NCBI GenBank assembly: GCA_015075375.1
Contig: JABTUM010000001.1
Coordinates: 2,227,201 to 2,291,200, forward strand
Length of the DNA: 64,000 nucleotides
Reading direction: 5' to 3'
Source: Planctomycetota bacterium
Lineage (GTDB): Bacteria > Planctomycetota > SZUA-567 > H5-PLA8
Made by a program: the position numbers and the translations under genes. Below the pieces are notes generated by a model. That model was not told the origin of the DNA. It saw only the letters and a list, made by a program, of their open reading frames with translations, and made no database searches. Within the stretch, counting starts at the first letter, position 1. Every line of letters begins with the position of its first letter. Below, piece by piece: positions 17,417 to 25,245 of this stretch.

Positions 17417-18187
17417 ATGCGCGGCAGACGGTGGTGGGGATGGGGAGTGGCGCTGCTTGCGCTGTGCGCCGCGACGGCCGCGGGCTGGGCGGCCGACGAC
17501 TTGCAGCCGGCGGCGGGCGAGTCGAAGGTCGAGGGCGGCGAGGCCACGGCGGCTTTAGCGGCGCTGAAAGCCAGCTTCGACAAGCATCCCAGCGTGCGCG
17601 TCAAAGTCCGCGCGGTGATGAACGACGAACTCCTGGGCGAACGGGTCGAGACGGGCGAGATGCTGATGCAGCGCCCGGACAAGGTGCTGCGCATTTTCCA
17701 CAAGCCCGACGGTTCCCCGTGGAAGGCTTGGCGCCTGAACGGGGTCCAGGTGGCCGAGTTCGCGCCCTCGCTGCAGCCGCCCACGCGCGTGAAGGATTTC
17801 TCCGCCGCGCCGAAGCTCCTCGCGCTGCTCAAGGCCGCGAGCACGATGGATCTGGCGGCGCTGCAGGAATACTTCGACGTGCATCTGTTCAAAGCGCCGG
17901 GAGCGGACAGCAAGCCGGCTCAGTGGCGCGTGGTGCTGGCCAAGAAGCCCGGCGCGAAGCTGGGCAACGCCGACGTGCCGTACCAGTTCCTGATCGCGCG
18001 CGTCGCCGAAGGGGCGGCGTTTTTCAGTTCGCTCGAGAAGGTGCCTCCGGCCGGCGCGGGCGACCGGCTGGTCGAGCATTTCGGCGACCTGAAGGTCGAA
18101 GCGGAGCTCTCCTCCGAGTCCTTCGAACACGCGTTGCTCAAGGACGCCGGCGCGCAGAAGCCCGAGGCCGTCAAGGATCCCGAATGA
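17417..18187 (+). CDS. LolA-like periplasmic protein
   Basis: A 256-residue exported protein. ATG 17417 (GGGAGACAG ahead) gives the signal peptide MRGRRWWGWGVALLALCAA ending near WAADD. The mature part begins with a helix (ALKASFDKHPSVRVKVRAV), then MLMQRPDKVLRIFHKPDGSP. This is the LolA/LppX-like pattern in which a half-barrel binds lipid chains. No lipobox is seen. LolA itself carries lipoproteins from inner to outer membrane; this copy could instead serve the FabZ-like enzyme encoded next to it, with which it overlaps (ATGA at 18184-18187). Similar LolA/dehydratase pairings occur in aryl-polyene clusters, but no other gene of such a pathway is here. Confidence 0.7.
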   Translation: MRGRRWWGWGVALLALCAATAAGWAADDLQPAAGESKVEGGEATAALAALKASFDKHPSVRVKVRAVMNDELLGERVETGEMLMQRPDKVLRIFHKPDGSPWKAWRLNGVQVAEFAPSLQPPTRVKDFSAAPKLLALLKAASTMDLAALQEYFDVHLFKAPGADSKPAQWRVVLAKKPGAKLGNADVPYQFLIARVAEGAAFFSSLEKVPPAGAGDRLVEHFGDLKVEAELSSESFEHALLKDAGAQKPEAVKDPE

Positions 18188-18618
18188 GCGCGCCGGAGGC
18201 TGCCGATCCGGCCGCGTGGCTCCCGCACCGCCCTCCGTTTCTGTTCATAGACCGCATCGTATCCCTGACGCCCGGCGAACGCGCCTCGGCGCGCTTGGCC
18301 GTCTCCGCCGCCGCCGGATGGATGGCTGGCCGCGAACGCTGGCCGGCCACGCTGCTGCTGGAGGCGCTGGCGCAGACGGCCGGCCTGGCCTTGCGCTCCA
18401 ACGTCCCCGCCGGCCCGCGTCTGGTTTCGCGCCTGGCGGCCGTGCCGCGCTTTCGCATGCGCCGTGAAGTCCTTCCCGGTGCGCGCGTGATCCTGCATGC
18501 CGAACGCCTCCGTGTGCATGGCGCGTTCCAACGCTTCCGCGTCCATGCCGAAACGGACGCGGGACGCTGCGCCGAAGGCGAGCTGGTGCTCTGGTCGGCG
18601 GCGCCCGCTGCCGACTGA
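18184..18618 (+). CDS. FabZ-like hotdog-fold protein lacking the catalytic histidine
   Basis: A 144-residue hotdog protein. WLPHRPPFLFIDRIVSL is the FabZ opening and LLLEALAQTAGLAL the central helix with the catalytic-type Glu (residue 60). In FabZ the segment before that helix is GHFPxxPxMPG, whose His is the second catalytic residue. Here the corresponding stretch is AGRERWPATLLLE with no His. It may therefore be a binding or thioesterase-type member, or a dehydratase of the ApeI/ApeP sort. It is coupled to the LolA-like gene by a 4-bp overlap, and a clear promoter for the next gene follows it. Confidence 0.8.
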   Translation: MSAPEAADPAAWLPHRPPFLFIDRIVSLTPGERASARLAVSAAAGWMAGRERWPATLLLEALAQTAGLALRSNVPAGPRLVSRLAAVPRFRMRREVLPGARVILHAERLRVHGAFQRFRVHAETDAGRCAEGELVLWSAAPAAD

Positions 18619-18623
18619 GCGGC

Positions 18624-18652
18624 GTGACAGTCCGGCGGAAACCTTTTATAGT
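18624..18652 (+). promoter_or_regulatory. Sigma-70-type promoter
   Basis: GTGACA (18624-18629), a 17-bp spacer and TATAGT (18647-18652) match the -35/-10 consensus at five of six positions each. It lies 72 bp upstream of the SpoIIAA-like gene and just after the FabZ-like stop, implying independent transcription of that gene. Confidence 0.65.
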
Positions 18653-18724
18653 GGCTGCTTACTCATACGACGCACGGCGTGACCGCAGAGTCGTCTTCCG
18701 CCGCCGCCCGGAGTCTTGGAGCGC

Positions 18725-19153
18725 ATGCCTTTCACCTACGCGATACATCCGCGTACGCAACTGGTGCTCACCGTCGCTTCGGGGATGGTGACCGATGCCG
18801 AGCTGAAGGCGCTCGCGCGGGCGCAGTTGGACGATCCGGCGCTGCCGACCCGGCGGCGCGAATTCTGCTCTCTGGAAGGCGTGACCGAAGCCGCCGTGAC
18901 TCGAGCGGGCTTGCAGGCCTTGGTCGAGCACGATCTGCACCATGTACCGCGCCATGAGTCGTACCGGCTGACGATCGCCGCGCCCACCGATGTCTCCTTC
19001 GGCCTCGCGCGGATGTACCAAATGATGGTGGAACCGGTGCTGCCGGAGTGTTCGGTCTTTCGCGAGCAGGCCGAGGCGCTGCGCTGGCTCGATGCGTCGG
19101 CGGAAGAGATCGAGTTCATCCGCGGCCACCTCGACCTGAAGCCGCCCCAATAA
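18725..19153 (+). CDS. SpoIIAA/STAS-like protein of unknown function
   Basis: A 142-residue protein; ATG 18725 with GGAG close upstream is preferred to an in-frame TTG at 18716. The pattern FTYAIHPRTQLVLTVASGMV, then LKALARAQLDDP, FCSLEGVTEA, YRLTIAAPTDVSFGLARMYQ and VFREQAEALRWL is that of the single-domain SpoIIAA/STAS-like family seen in many proteobacteria and planctomycetes. The family's role is unclear. No signal peptide. It has its own promoter and a terminator directly after its stop. Confidence 0.75.
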   Translation: MPFTYAIHPRTQLVLTVASGMVTDAELKALARAQLDDPALPTRRREFCSLEGVTEAAVTRAGLQALVEHDLHHVPRHESYRLTIAAPTDVSFGLARMYQMMVEPVLPECSVFREQAEALRWLDASAEEIEFIRGHLDLKPPQ

Positions 19154-19154
19154 A

Positions 19155-19182
19155 AAACGCGAGCCGTTGCGGGCTCGCGTTT
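19155..19182. terminator. Bidirectional rho-independent terminator
   Basis: AAACGCGAGCC (19155-19165) pairs perfectly with GGCTCGCGTTT (19172-19182). The A-run before and T-run after allow termination in both directions. It separates the convergent SpoIIAA-like gene and the secreted protein gene. Confidence 0.85.
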
Positions 19183-19210
19183 GGGGATGCGGAGTACGCC
19201 GGCCGGAAGG

Positions 19211-21172
19211 CTACTCGCCGGCGTCGAGCGTTTCCCAGGCCTTCAGCCATTCTTCGTCGATCTTGCCCGGGATGCGGTACCAGCGCGCAATGCGGTAGCT
19301 GCCGGTGCTGATGCCCGCTTCGCAGGAGAAGTAGGCGGTGACGCGCTTCTTCTGCTTGGCGGCTTCGACGGCCGCGGGAATCGCTTCCAGCACCTGCTTG
19401 CGCACGGCGCTGAACTCGCCTTCCGTCACCGTCTCGACCTGCTCCTTGGTGAAGCTCAGCAGCCCTTCGGAAGGCGTCTCGATCTGCAGCGCTTCGCCGC
19501 TGTTGACCTTGATCAGTCCGGTAAAGCTGCGGCCGTCCTTGAGGACCACCGTATCGTCGGTGAGCTTGCGGCGCGGATCGTACAGAATGCCCGGGTTCTG
19601 CTCCGCCAGCTTGTTGTGCTCGTTGGCGATTTTCTTCGTCGCCTGCTTCCAGGTCTCTTCGCTGGCCGCCTTCTTGTCCTTGGCTAGGCTGAGCTGATCC
19701 TCGACCTGCTGGCGCAGGTCGGTCCAGTCCACGTCCTGCGCATCGAAGACCGCACGGCTCTCGATCTTCTCGCCGGTCTTGATCGTGAATACCATCCCGC
19801 CGGGCAGCTTGTACTTCTGGTTCTCGGCCGAAGGCGCGAAGCGGTGGATCTCCTTCGCCGGATCGCTGAGGTTCGCCTCGCGCAGGAACTGGGCCTTGTA
19901 GATGCTGCTGCGCCCGTCGTCGACGACCTTGACCTCGACGAGGACCTTCTGGCCGCCCACGTCCACTTCGAGGCCTTTGTTCTCGCTGCCGCGCAGCGCA
20001 AAGGCCACTTCCTTGACCTTGATGCTCTGCGTCGTCGGGCTGCTGTTGGTGATCTCGTACGGGAAAGTCCAGAGGAAGCGCTCGCCGCCGGAAGGCGTGG
20101 CGAGCTTCTTTTCCTTGATCCGCGCGTCGTTGGGATCGGAGGGGAGCGGAACCGTCAGATCCTGGTCCCACATCCAGAGGTACTCGAATTCCTTGCTGCC
20201 GTACTTAAACATGCTGCGCTCGACGTGGAACTCGTCGTCGTTGCGCGTGAAGCCGATCACCAGCGCGTGGCGCTGCTTGCGGTCGTAGCGGTGCGCGTTG
20301 CTGAGTCCGTGGACGACCAGCTTCAGTTCGGTCAGTTCGTCGTCGAAGCTCGGCCACACCGCCACGCCCCAGCGCGTCTGTCCGGGAGCGAAGGTCGCCA
20401 TCGGTTCGGGCGGGTTGGCCAGCGGCTGGAAGCCTTCGGCGCCGAAGCGGTGGCTGTGGATGTTACTCAGCGACTCCATGGGCAGGACGTTTTCCTTCAG
20501 CCACATTTCGTCGCGCGCCGTCTTGCCGTGCGCGAGCGGGTGGTACGTGCTGTCCGCGGCTAAGCGTTCGGGAATGAACCCGCCCACGGCCGGAGTGAAC
20601 GCGCCGTTGTTGGTAACCGCCACGATCACCGGCGCGATCCGCCGCGCTTTGGTGCTGCTGTTCGTGATCGAGAAGGTGAAGACGAACCAGCGCCGCGTCC
20701 GGCCGGCTTGTCCGTCGGCGACGATGTACTGCGGGCGGTCGAACTGGAAATCGCTCTTGTTCAGCGACCAGCGGTCGTGCTCGTACAGCGAGAAATCGTC
20801 GGGGCTTACTTCGTAGTGGTCGCGCACCGGCTTCTTCAGATCCAGCGCCTGCTCCGCGCTGTTGGGCTCGGTGACGTTCAAGGTCTGGCCGTCCACTTCA
20901 ACGGTGGCGGTGGCCTGCGGTTCGAGCTTGGTCTTGCGCTCGGTCTCCAGCGCCTTGACGCGGTCCTCGAACGAGCTGCGCAACTGCGCATCCTGTTCGG
21001 CCAAGCGCTCGCGCATCGCCTTCTTCTTCTCGAGATGGTCGAGGTACTCCGTATCCTTCTTGGCCTCGTCCGGAATCTCTTCCAGTTCGATCAATTGCTG
21101 CGCATGCAGCTTGCCGCTGCCGGCCAGCAAGCCGGCCACCAGCATCGCCAAAAGAAACTCGGGCGAGCGCAT
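19211..21172 (-). CDS. Large secreted protein of unknown function
   Basis: A 653-residue exported protein. ATG 21172 with GGAGGA upstream gives the signal peptide MRSPEFLLAMLVAGLLAGSG, cleaved near KLHAQQ. A charged helical stretch (residues ~30-85, probably coiled coil) is followed by two similar beta-rich modules. Each contains a Ser/Thr-rich turn (TFSITNSSTKARRIAP; FPYEITNSSPTTQSIKV) and a W-rich region. A second helical part leads to TVVLKDGRSFTGLIKVNSGE, which resembles the short beta-rich metal- or nucleic-acid-independent segment common in planctomycete exported proteins. No enzymatic motif. Probably a periplasmic or surface protein; no function assigned. Confidence 0.8.
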   Translation of the reverse strand: MRSPEFLLAMLVAGLLAGSGKLHAQQLIELEEIPDEAKKDTEYLDHLEKKKAMRERLAEQDAQLRSSFEDRVKALETERKTKLEPQATATVEVDGQTLNVTEPNSAEQALDLKKPVRDHYEVSPDDFSLYEHDRWSLNKSDFQFDRPQYIVADGQAGRTRRWFVFTFSITNSSTKARRIAPVIVAVTNNGAFTPAVGGFIPERLAADSTYHPLAHGKTARDEMWLKENVLPMESLSNIHSHRFGAEGFQPLANPPEPMATFAPGQTRWGVAVWPSFDDELTELKLVVHGLSNAHRYDRKQRHALVIGFTRNDDEFHVERSMFKYGSKEFEYLWMWDQDLTVPLPSDPNDARIKEKKLATPSGGERFLWTFPYEITNSSPTTQSIKVKEVAFALRGSENKGLEVDVGGQKVLVEVKVVDDGRSSIYKAQFLREANLSDPAKEIHRFAPSAENQKYKLPGGMVFTIKTGEKIESRAVFDAQDVDWTDLRQQVEDQLSLAKDKKAASEETWKQATKKIANEHNKLAEQNPGILYDPRRKLTDDTVVLKDGRSFTGLIKVNSGEALQIETPSEGLLSFTKEQVETVTEGEFSAVRKQVLEAIPAAVEAAKQKKRVTAYFSCEAGISTGSYRIARWYRIPGKIDEEWLKAWETLDAGE

Positions 21173-21540
21173 AGACGGTCCTCCGCTGCGGTGGGCCACA
21201 AAGGGCACCGCGTGGACTTCGACCTGTGAATCCAAACTGTGCAAAACTAATAACTTAGGCAGCTTTCCGCGCCCGTCAATTGATTTTCCGCAGCGGCTTG
21301 GAATTCAGATTGGGAGCACTTTCCGCACCAAGCGCATTACGCTCGCTTCTCGTCGTCTTCATGGAAGCCAAGGAAGGGTAACGGCTTGGCGTAGATTTTC
21401 GATGAGCGCGCGGCCGGCTTGCGCTAGAATGCCAACCGGCGGGTCTGCTTGACAGCACACTCGTGCTCCCGCAGGATGATTTCCGGGTCCCGGCTGGCCG
21501 GTGCGGCGAGAACTCCCGGCCCCGCAGCGAGTTCCACTCT

Positions 21541-22143
21541 ATGGTGGGTGTACTCTCCGAGAAGGTGCTGGTCCTCAATCGCAGTTGGGTGGCCGTCAAT
21601 GTGGCCACCGTGCGGCGCGCACTGACGCTGGTTTACGGCGGCTATGCCCGCATCGTCAATCCGAAGGATTATTCCACCTACGATTTCGACAGTTGGGTCG
21701 AAGCCAGCGACGAGGCCAAATCGGGCAAGCGGATCCGCTCGGCCACTTTCGAGCTGTGCGTCCCCGAGATCATCGTACTCACGGCTTACAACAGCCTCTA
21801 CAGCCAGGACGTGCGTTTCAGCCGTCGCAACATCTTCGAGCGCGACGGGAACACCTGCCAATTCTGCGCCCGGAAGTTCGATCGCACGGACCTGACCATC
21901 GATCACGTCCTGCCCCGCAGCCGCGGGGGCAAGAGCACCTGGGAAAACGTGGTCCTGGCCTGCGTACGCTGCAATACGCGCAAGGGCAGCCGCACTCCCG
22001 AAGAAGCCGGCATGCGCATGCTCAAGAAGCCGGTGAAGCCCAAGTGGGCCACGCGCATCGGGCTCAAGATCGGACCGCGCTGCAAGGCTTCGTGGGAGCA
22101 ATTCCTCGAAGAAGCCTACTGGGACGTCGAACTCAAAGAGTAA
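21541..22143 (+). CDS. HNH endonuclease family protein
   Basis: A 200-residue HNH protein. The N-terminus VLVLNRSWVAVNVATVRRA is the usual opening of the free-standing HNH family found in many bacterial chromosomes. The HNH core is NTCQFCARKFDRTDLTIDH with C106, C109 and H122, then ENVVLACVRCNTRKG with N136, C141 and C144. All metal and catalytic positions are present. The role of this chromosomal family is not established; it is not linked to a methylase or phage genes here. ATG 21541 is chosen because the family starts there; the ribosome site is weak. Confidence 0.9.
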   Translation: MVGVLSEKVLVLNRSWVAVNVATVRRALTLVYGGYARIVNPKDYSTYDFDSWVEASDEAKSGKRIRSATFELCVPEIIVLTAYNSLYSQDVRFSRRNIFERDGNTCQFCARKFDRTDLTIDHVLPRSRGGKSTWENVVLACVRCNTRKGSRTPEEAGMRMLKKPVKPKWATRIGLKIGPRCKASWEQFLEEAYWDVELKE

Positions 22144-22248
22144 TCGCAGAATCGTATTGGCTGACCGATTCGGCCTGAAATTCCTGGGTTGCGTTTCGAT
22201 TTCGCGCTATACTGGTTCTGCTTATCGATGCCCAACGAGGGAAATCTC

Positions 22249-22746
22249 ATGCGCCTGATTCATGCGTTTGCGTTGGCCGCGTTGCTTGCGCCCTTGTCTT
22301 TGAGCGCCGAAGAAGCCGCGCCGGCCGAAGGCGGCGAGTCGCCGTTCATCGCCGAACTGCGCAAGGGCGTCGAACAGCACCGCCTGACCTGCCAGCGCAC
22401 CGAACCGCACCCGGCGCCCGAGCCGATCCCGTCCAGCGCGCTGCAGCGGCTGTGGACGGCCGAAGTCCAACAGAATGTCCAAGCCCGCCGCGCAGAACGG
22501 CTCGCAGCCATGGACGCCGCGATCTTGAAGTCCGACAAGGAGCGCTCGCAAAGCATCTCCTTGCAGCCATACCCGACCGACAAGTTGTACGAATTGGGCA
22601 AGAATTACGTGGTCTTCGAAGCCGCGAATAATTTGAACTACGCCAAAGATCCGTCCTTTGCCAGCGGGCGCCTGCGCGCCAGCCAGGATGTGACCACCGC
22701 CGGTCCCGCCGGAATCGGCGACGGACGCCCCGTAAAGGTGCGCTAA
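22249..22746 (+). CDS. Small secreted hypothetical protein
   Basis: A 165-residue exported protein, family unknown. MRLIHAFALAALLAPLSLSA is a clear signal peptide at ATG 22249 (GAGGGAAA upstream). The mature protein is charged and helical in the middle (WTAEVQQNVQARRAERLAAM) and has no Cys pair or motif. TATACT at 22208-22213 may be its -10 element. It is followed by an independent lipoprotein gene. Confidence 0.7.
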   Translation: MRLIHAFALAALLAPLSLSAEEAAPAEGGESPFIAELRKGVEQHRLTCQRTEPHPAPEPIPSSALQRLWTAEVQQNVQARRAERLAAMDAAILKSDKERSQSISLQPYPTDKLYELGKNYVVFEAANNLNYAKDPSFASGRLRASQDVTTAGPAGIGDGRPVKVR

Positions 22747-22884
22747 ACCGTATTCTGGTATTGGTGACGCTTGCGGCGCCGATTATCGGCCGCAATCGGA
22801 AAGCACCCGTTTCATTCAATCGCATCGGCCGGGTCGAAGGTTACCTCCTGCCACTAGACTGTACTGAATCAAGGAGCCTCCCTT

Positions 22885-23610
22885 ATGTACCGAAAGCGAA
22901 TGCAGGCGGCGCTGGCGCTCGCGGCGCTGTGGAGCCTGTGCGGGTGTTTCACCTATCAGGAAGAGATCGCTTTCGACGAAGACGGCGCGGGGACACTGGT
23001 CTACAGCTTCGAGCGCGGCCGGCAGGGGCTCCTGACCAAGCTGGCTTCCGAGGCGTCGTGGGACAACCCGGTGGAGGACGGCGAGAAGCTGAAGGCCGAG
23101 AAACCCGCGGGACTGGTGCTGGAAAAGTTCGTGAAGCAGGACAACGAGAGCACCAACCGCGCCACGTTCGAAGGGACCTTCCGGGCGGAGCATCTCGATA
23201 AATTCTCGGCCTGGAAGGGCCACGCGGAAGTCGAACAGGTTTTCGGCGGCATCTCCCTGCGCAGAGTCAACGACGATTGGATCTTCGAGCGCAAGTTGGC
23301 GGCGCCGGCGGATTTGGTCGAGAAGGCGCAGAAGGACACGATGAACAGCAAGGTGACGCTGAAGCTGACGGGCCCGGGCAAGCTGCTGGACCACAACGGG
23401 GATAAGGTGGAGAAGAAGAATACGGTGGTCTGGGAAGGCACGTTCGCGGATTTCGTGGGCGGCCAGAAGGGCGGCGGCGTTCTGCGCGCGCGCTTCAGTG
23501 TGGCCAAGCTGAATACAATGGCGGTGGCGGCGATCGGCGCGATCGTGTTCGTCGTCCTGGCGGTAGTCGTGATCGTATCGCGCAAGAGGCCCGCGGCGAC
23601 GGCGGGGTAG
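22885..23610 (+). CDS. Lipoprotein with C-terminal membrane anchor (LppM/DUF3153-like)
   Basis: A 241-residue protein. The signal peptide ends in the lipobox LCGC with Cys21, followed by FTYQEEIAFDEDGAGTLVYS, typical of the DUF3153/LppM-like beta-rich family. A single transmembrane segment lies at residues ~209-231 (VAAIGAIVFVVLAVVVIV), followed by RKRP. CAAGGAG precedes ATG 22885. It is probably anchored at both ends in the cytoplasmic membrane with its domain in the periplasm. Function unknown. Confidence 0.75.
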   Translation: MYRKRMQAALALAALWSLCGCFTYQEEIAFDEDGAGTLVYSFERGRQGLLTKLASEASWDNPVEDGEKLKAEKPAGLVLEKFVKQDNESTNRATFEGTFRAEHLDKFSAWKGHAEVEQVFGGISLRRVNDDWIFERKLAAPADLVEKAQKDTMNSKVTLKLTGPGKLLDHNGDKVEKKNTVVWEGTFADFVGGQKGGGVLRARFSVAKLNTMAVAAIGAIVFVVLAVVVIVSRKRPAATAG

Positions 23611-23640
23611 GCGTTATGCGCGGACGCGAGCAAGCGTTCT

Positions 23641-23675
23641 CCGCGAGCGGCCCCTGACCTCCGGGCCGCCCGCGG
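23641..23675. terminator. Strong GC hairpin between convergent genes
   Basis: GCGGCCC (23647-23653) pairs with GGGCCGC (23663-23669), extended outward by CCGCG/CGCGG across a one-base mismatch. There is no T-run. It lies between the lipoprotein and ankyrin stops, so it may act as a shared terminator. Confidence 0.5.
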
Positions 23676-23690
23676 CTTGAACACCCGCCT

Positions 23691-25085
23691 TCAACCTCGT
23701 GCTTGCTTCGCCGCCAGCAGCGCCGCCTCGATCTCGGTGTAGCGCTCCAGTGGAACGTGCTTGAACTGCCGGAACTCACCCGCCTTACCCTTGCGCACTG
23801 CTTCGAAATAGTAATCGTGCAGCACCACGCCGCGCTCGAGAAACAGTTTTGCCACGCGCGCCGAACCGCTGACGATGGCCCAGCCCATGGGCGTATTCTC
23901 GTGGATCTTCCCGCTGCGGCATTCGAGTTCGGCACCCAAGGAGAGCAGCTTGCGCGCACCCTCCAAGCTGTCGTTCCAGGCGCAGAAGTGCAGCGCCGTG
24001 CCGTCGTCGTAGCCGGCGCGCTCGTTCACGTTGGCGCCGTGCCGCACCAGCCAATCGACCATCGCTTCCGCGTTGGAGACCGCAGCCGCCTGAAACGGCG
24101 TCTCGCCGCCGGCCACGTAACAGTAGATGTGCCCGCCGTCGGAATCCTTGAGCTTGAATTCGCCCACACCGATTCGGGCCTTCAGGCACTCGGGATCGGC
24201 GGCGTACAGCTTCTCGGCCAAGGCCGGATCGTTCAGGGCCGCGGCCATGAAGAGGTCGGCCTTGGCCCCGCGCTGGATCAGGAAACGCGTCACGTCCTGG
24301 CGGTCCTTGACCGCATGCTGCGCAGGCGTGCCGCCATGGTCGAGGTCACGCAGATCGATCTCGGCGCCCCGCTCGAGCAGGAACGCCGCGATCTCCGGCG
24401 TGGCCGCGTAATGCAACGGAGCCATCCCGTCGCCTGCGCGCGCGTTGACGAGCGCCGGGTCTTTTGCGAGCCACGCGCGCACGGCCTCGAGTTTCCCCAA
24501 GCCCGCCGCCGAATGAATGTCCAGGACCGCGCCGCGCGCGATCAGCGCATCGGCCAGTTCCTGCTTGCGGTCCTGCCAGAAGACGCCGTGCAACGGCGTA
24601 AAGCCTCCGGCCCACCAGCGGCTGGGTGTGTTGATGTCCGCGCCGAATTCGAGCAGCAGATCGACCAGCTTCAAGTCACCGCGCGATGCGGCCAGCGTGA
24701 CGGGGTTGGCGTCGAAGGCGTGGCGGTCGAAGGAGCGGGCCAGCGCGCGGTTGGCTTCGAGCCTCGCGCGAACCTGGGCGTGATCCCCGGCGCGCACGGC
24801 GCTCATGAACGCGTCCACCTCGTCCTGGGACTGCCCGTTCAGGTTCTCGATCGCGTGCTTCAGCTTCGGCCAGCTCGAATGACCGTACTCGCGCGCGAGG
24901 ACCAGTTGCGCATCGGCGAGGGCCAAGGCGTTCGGGTCCGCGAGCGGCTTTGAAGCATACTCGGGATGCGACGCCTTCAGGCGTTCGAGCGCCGCGGCGT
25001 CTTGCGATTGCCACGCGCGCAGGAGTTCCTTCGCCTGCTTCTTCAATTGCTCGACGGACGGACGGGACGGTAACGGCAAGGCCAT
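23691..25085 (-). CDS. Ankyrin-repeat protein
   Basis: A 464-residue protein without signal peptide. ATG 25085 has a perfect AAAGGAGG site 6 bp upstream. Residues 1-85 form a helical domain (VEQLKKQAKELLRAW, then LADAQLVLAREYGHSSWPKL) often found ahead of ankyrins. About eight ankyrin repeats follow, recognisable by TPLH-type turns (GGFTPLHGVFW, DGMAPLHYAATPEIAAFLL, GGTPAQHAVKDRQDV, GGETPFQAAAVSNAEAM, DGTALHFCAWNDSL, ENTPMGWAIVSGSARVAK). A protein-protein interaction role is likely; partner unknown. It is downstream of the sulfatase on the same strand, 160 bp away. Confidence 0.9.
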   Translation of the reverse strand: MALPLPSRPSVEQLKKQAKELLRAWQSQDAAALERLKASHPEYASKPLADPNALALADAQLVLAREYGHSSWPKLKHAIENLNGQSQDEVDAFMSAVRAGDHAQVRARLEANRALARSFDRHAFDANPVTLAASRGDLKLVDLLLEFGADINTPSRWWAGGFTPLHGVFWQDRKQELADALIARGAVLDIHSAAGLGKLEAVRAWLAKDPALVNARAGDGMAPLHYAATPEIAAFLLERGAEIDLRDLDHGGTPAQHAVKDRQDVTRFLIQRGAKADLFMAAALNDPALAEKLYAADPECLKARIGVGEFKLKDSDGGHIYCYVAGGETPFQAAAVSNAEAMVDWLVRHGANVNERAGYDDGTALHFCAWNDSLEGARKLLSLGAELECRSGKIHENTPMGWAIVSGSARVAKLFLERGVVLHDYYFEAVRKGKAGEFRQFKHVPLERYTEIEAALLAAKQARG

Positions 25086-25245
25086 GATGGCCTCCTTTCG
25101 CTGGAGCCCGGTGTCCGCTGGCTGGGCCGAAAGGAGGATCGTCGGTTGTACGTCGGTCAGGTGGGCTCTGCCCTTCCCGCGGACCGGGAGCGTCCTGAAC
25201 GCTGCGCCCGCTTCTTTAACGTGCGCGCGCGAACGCCGCAAGTCC

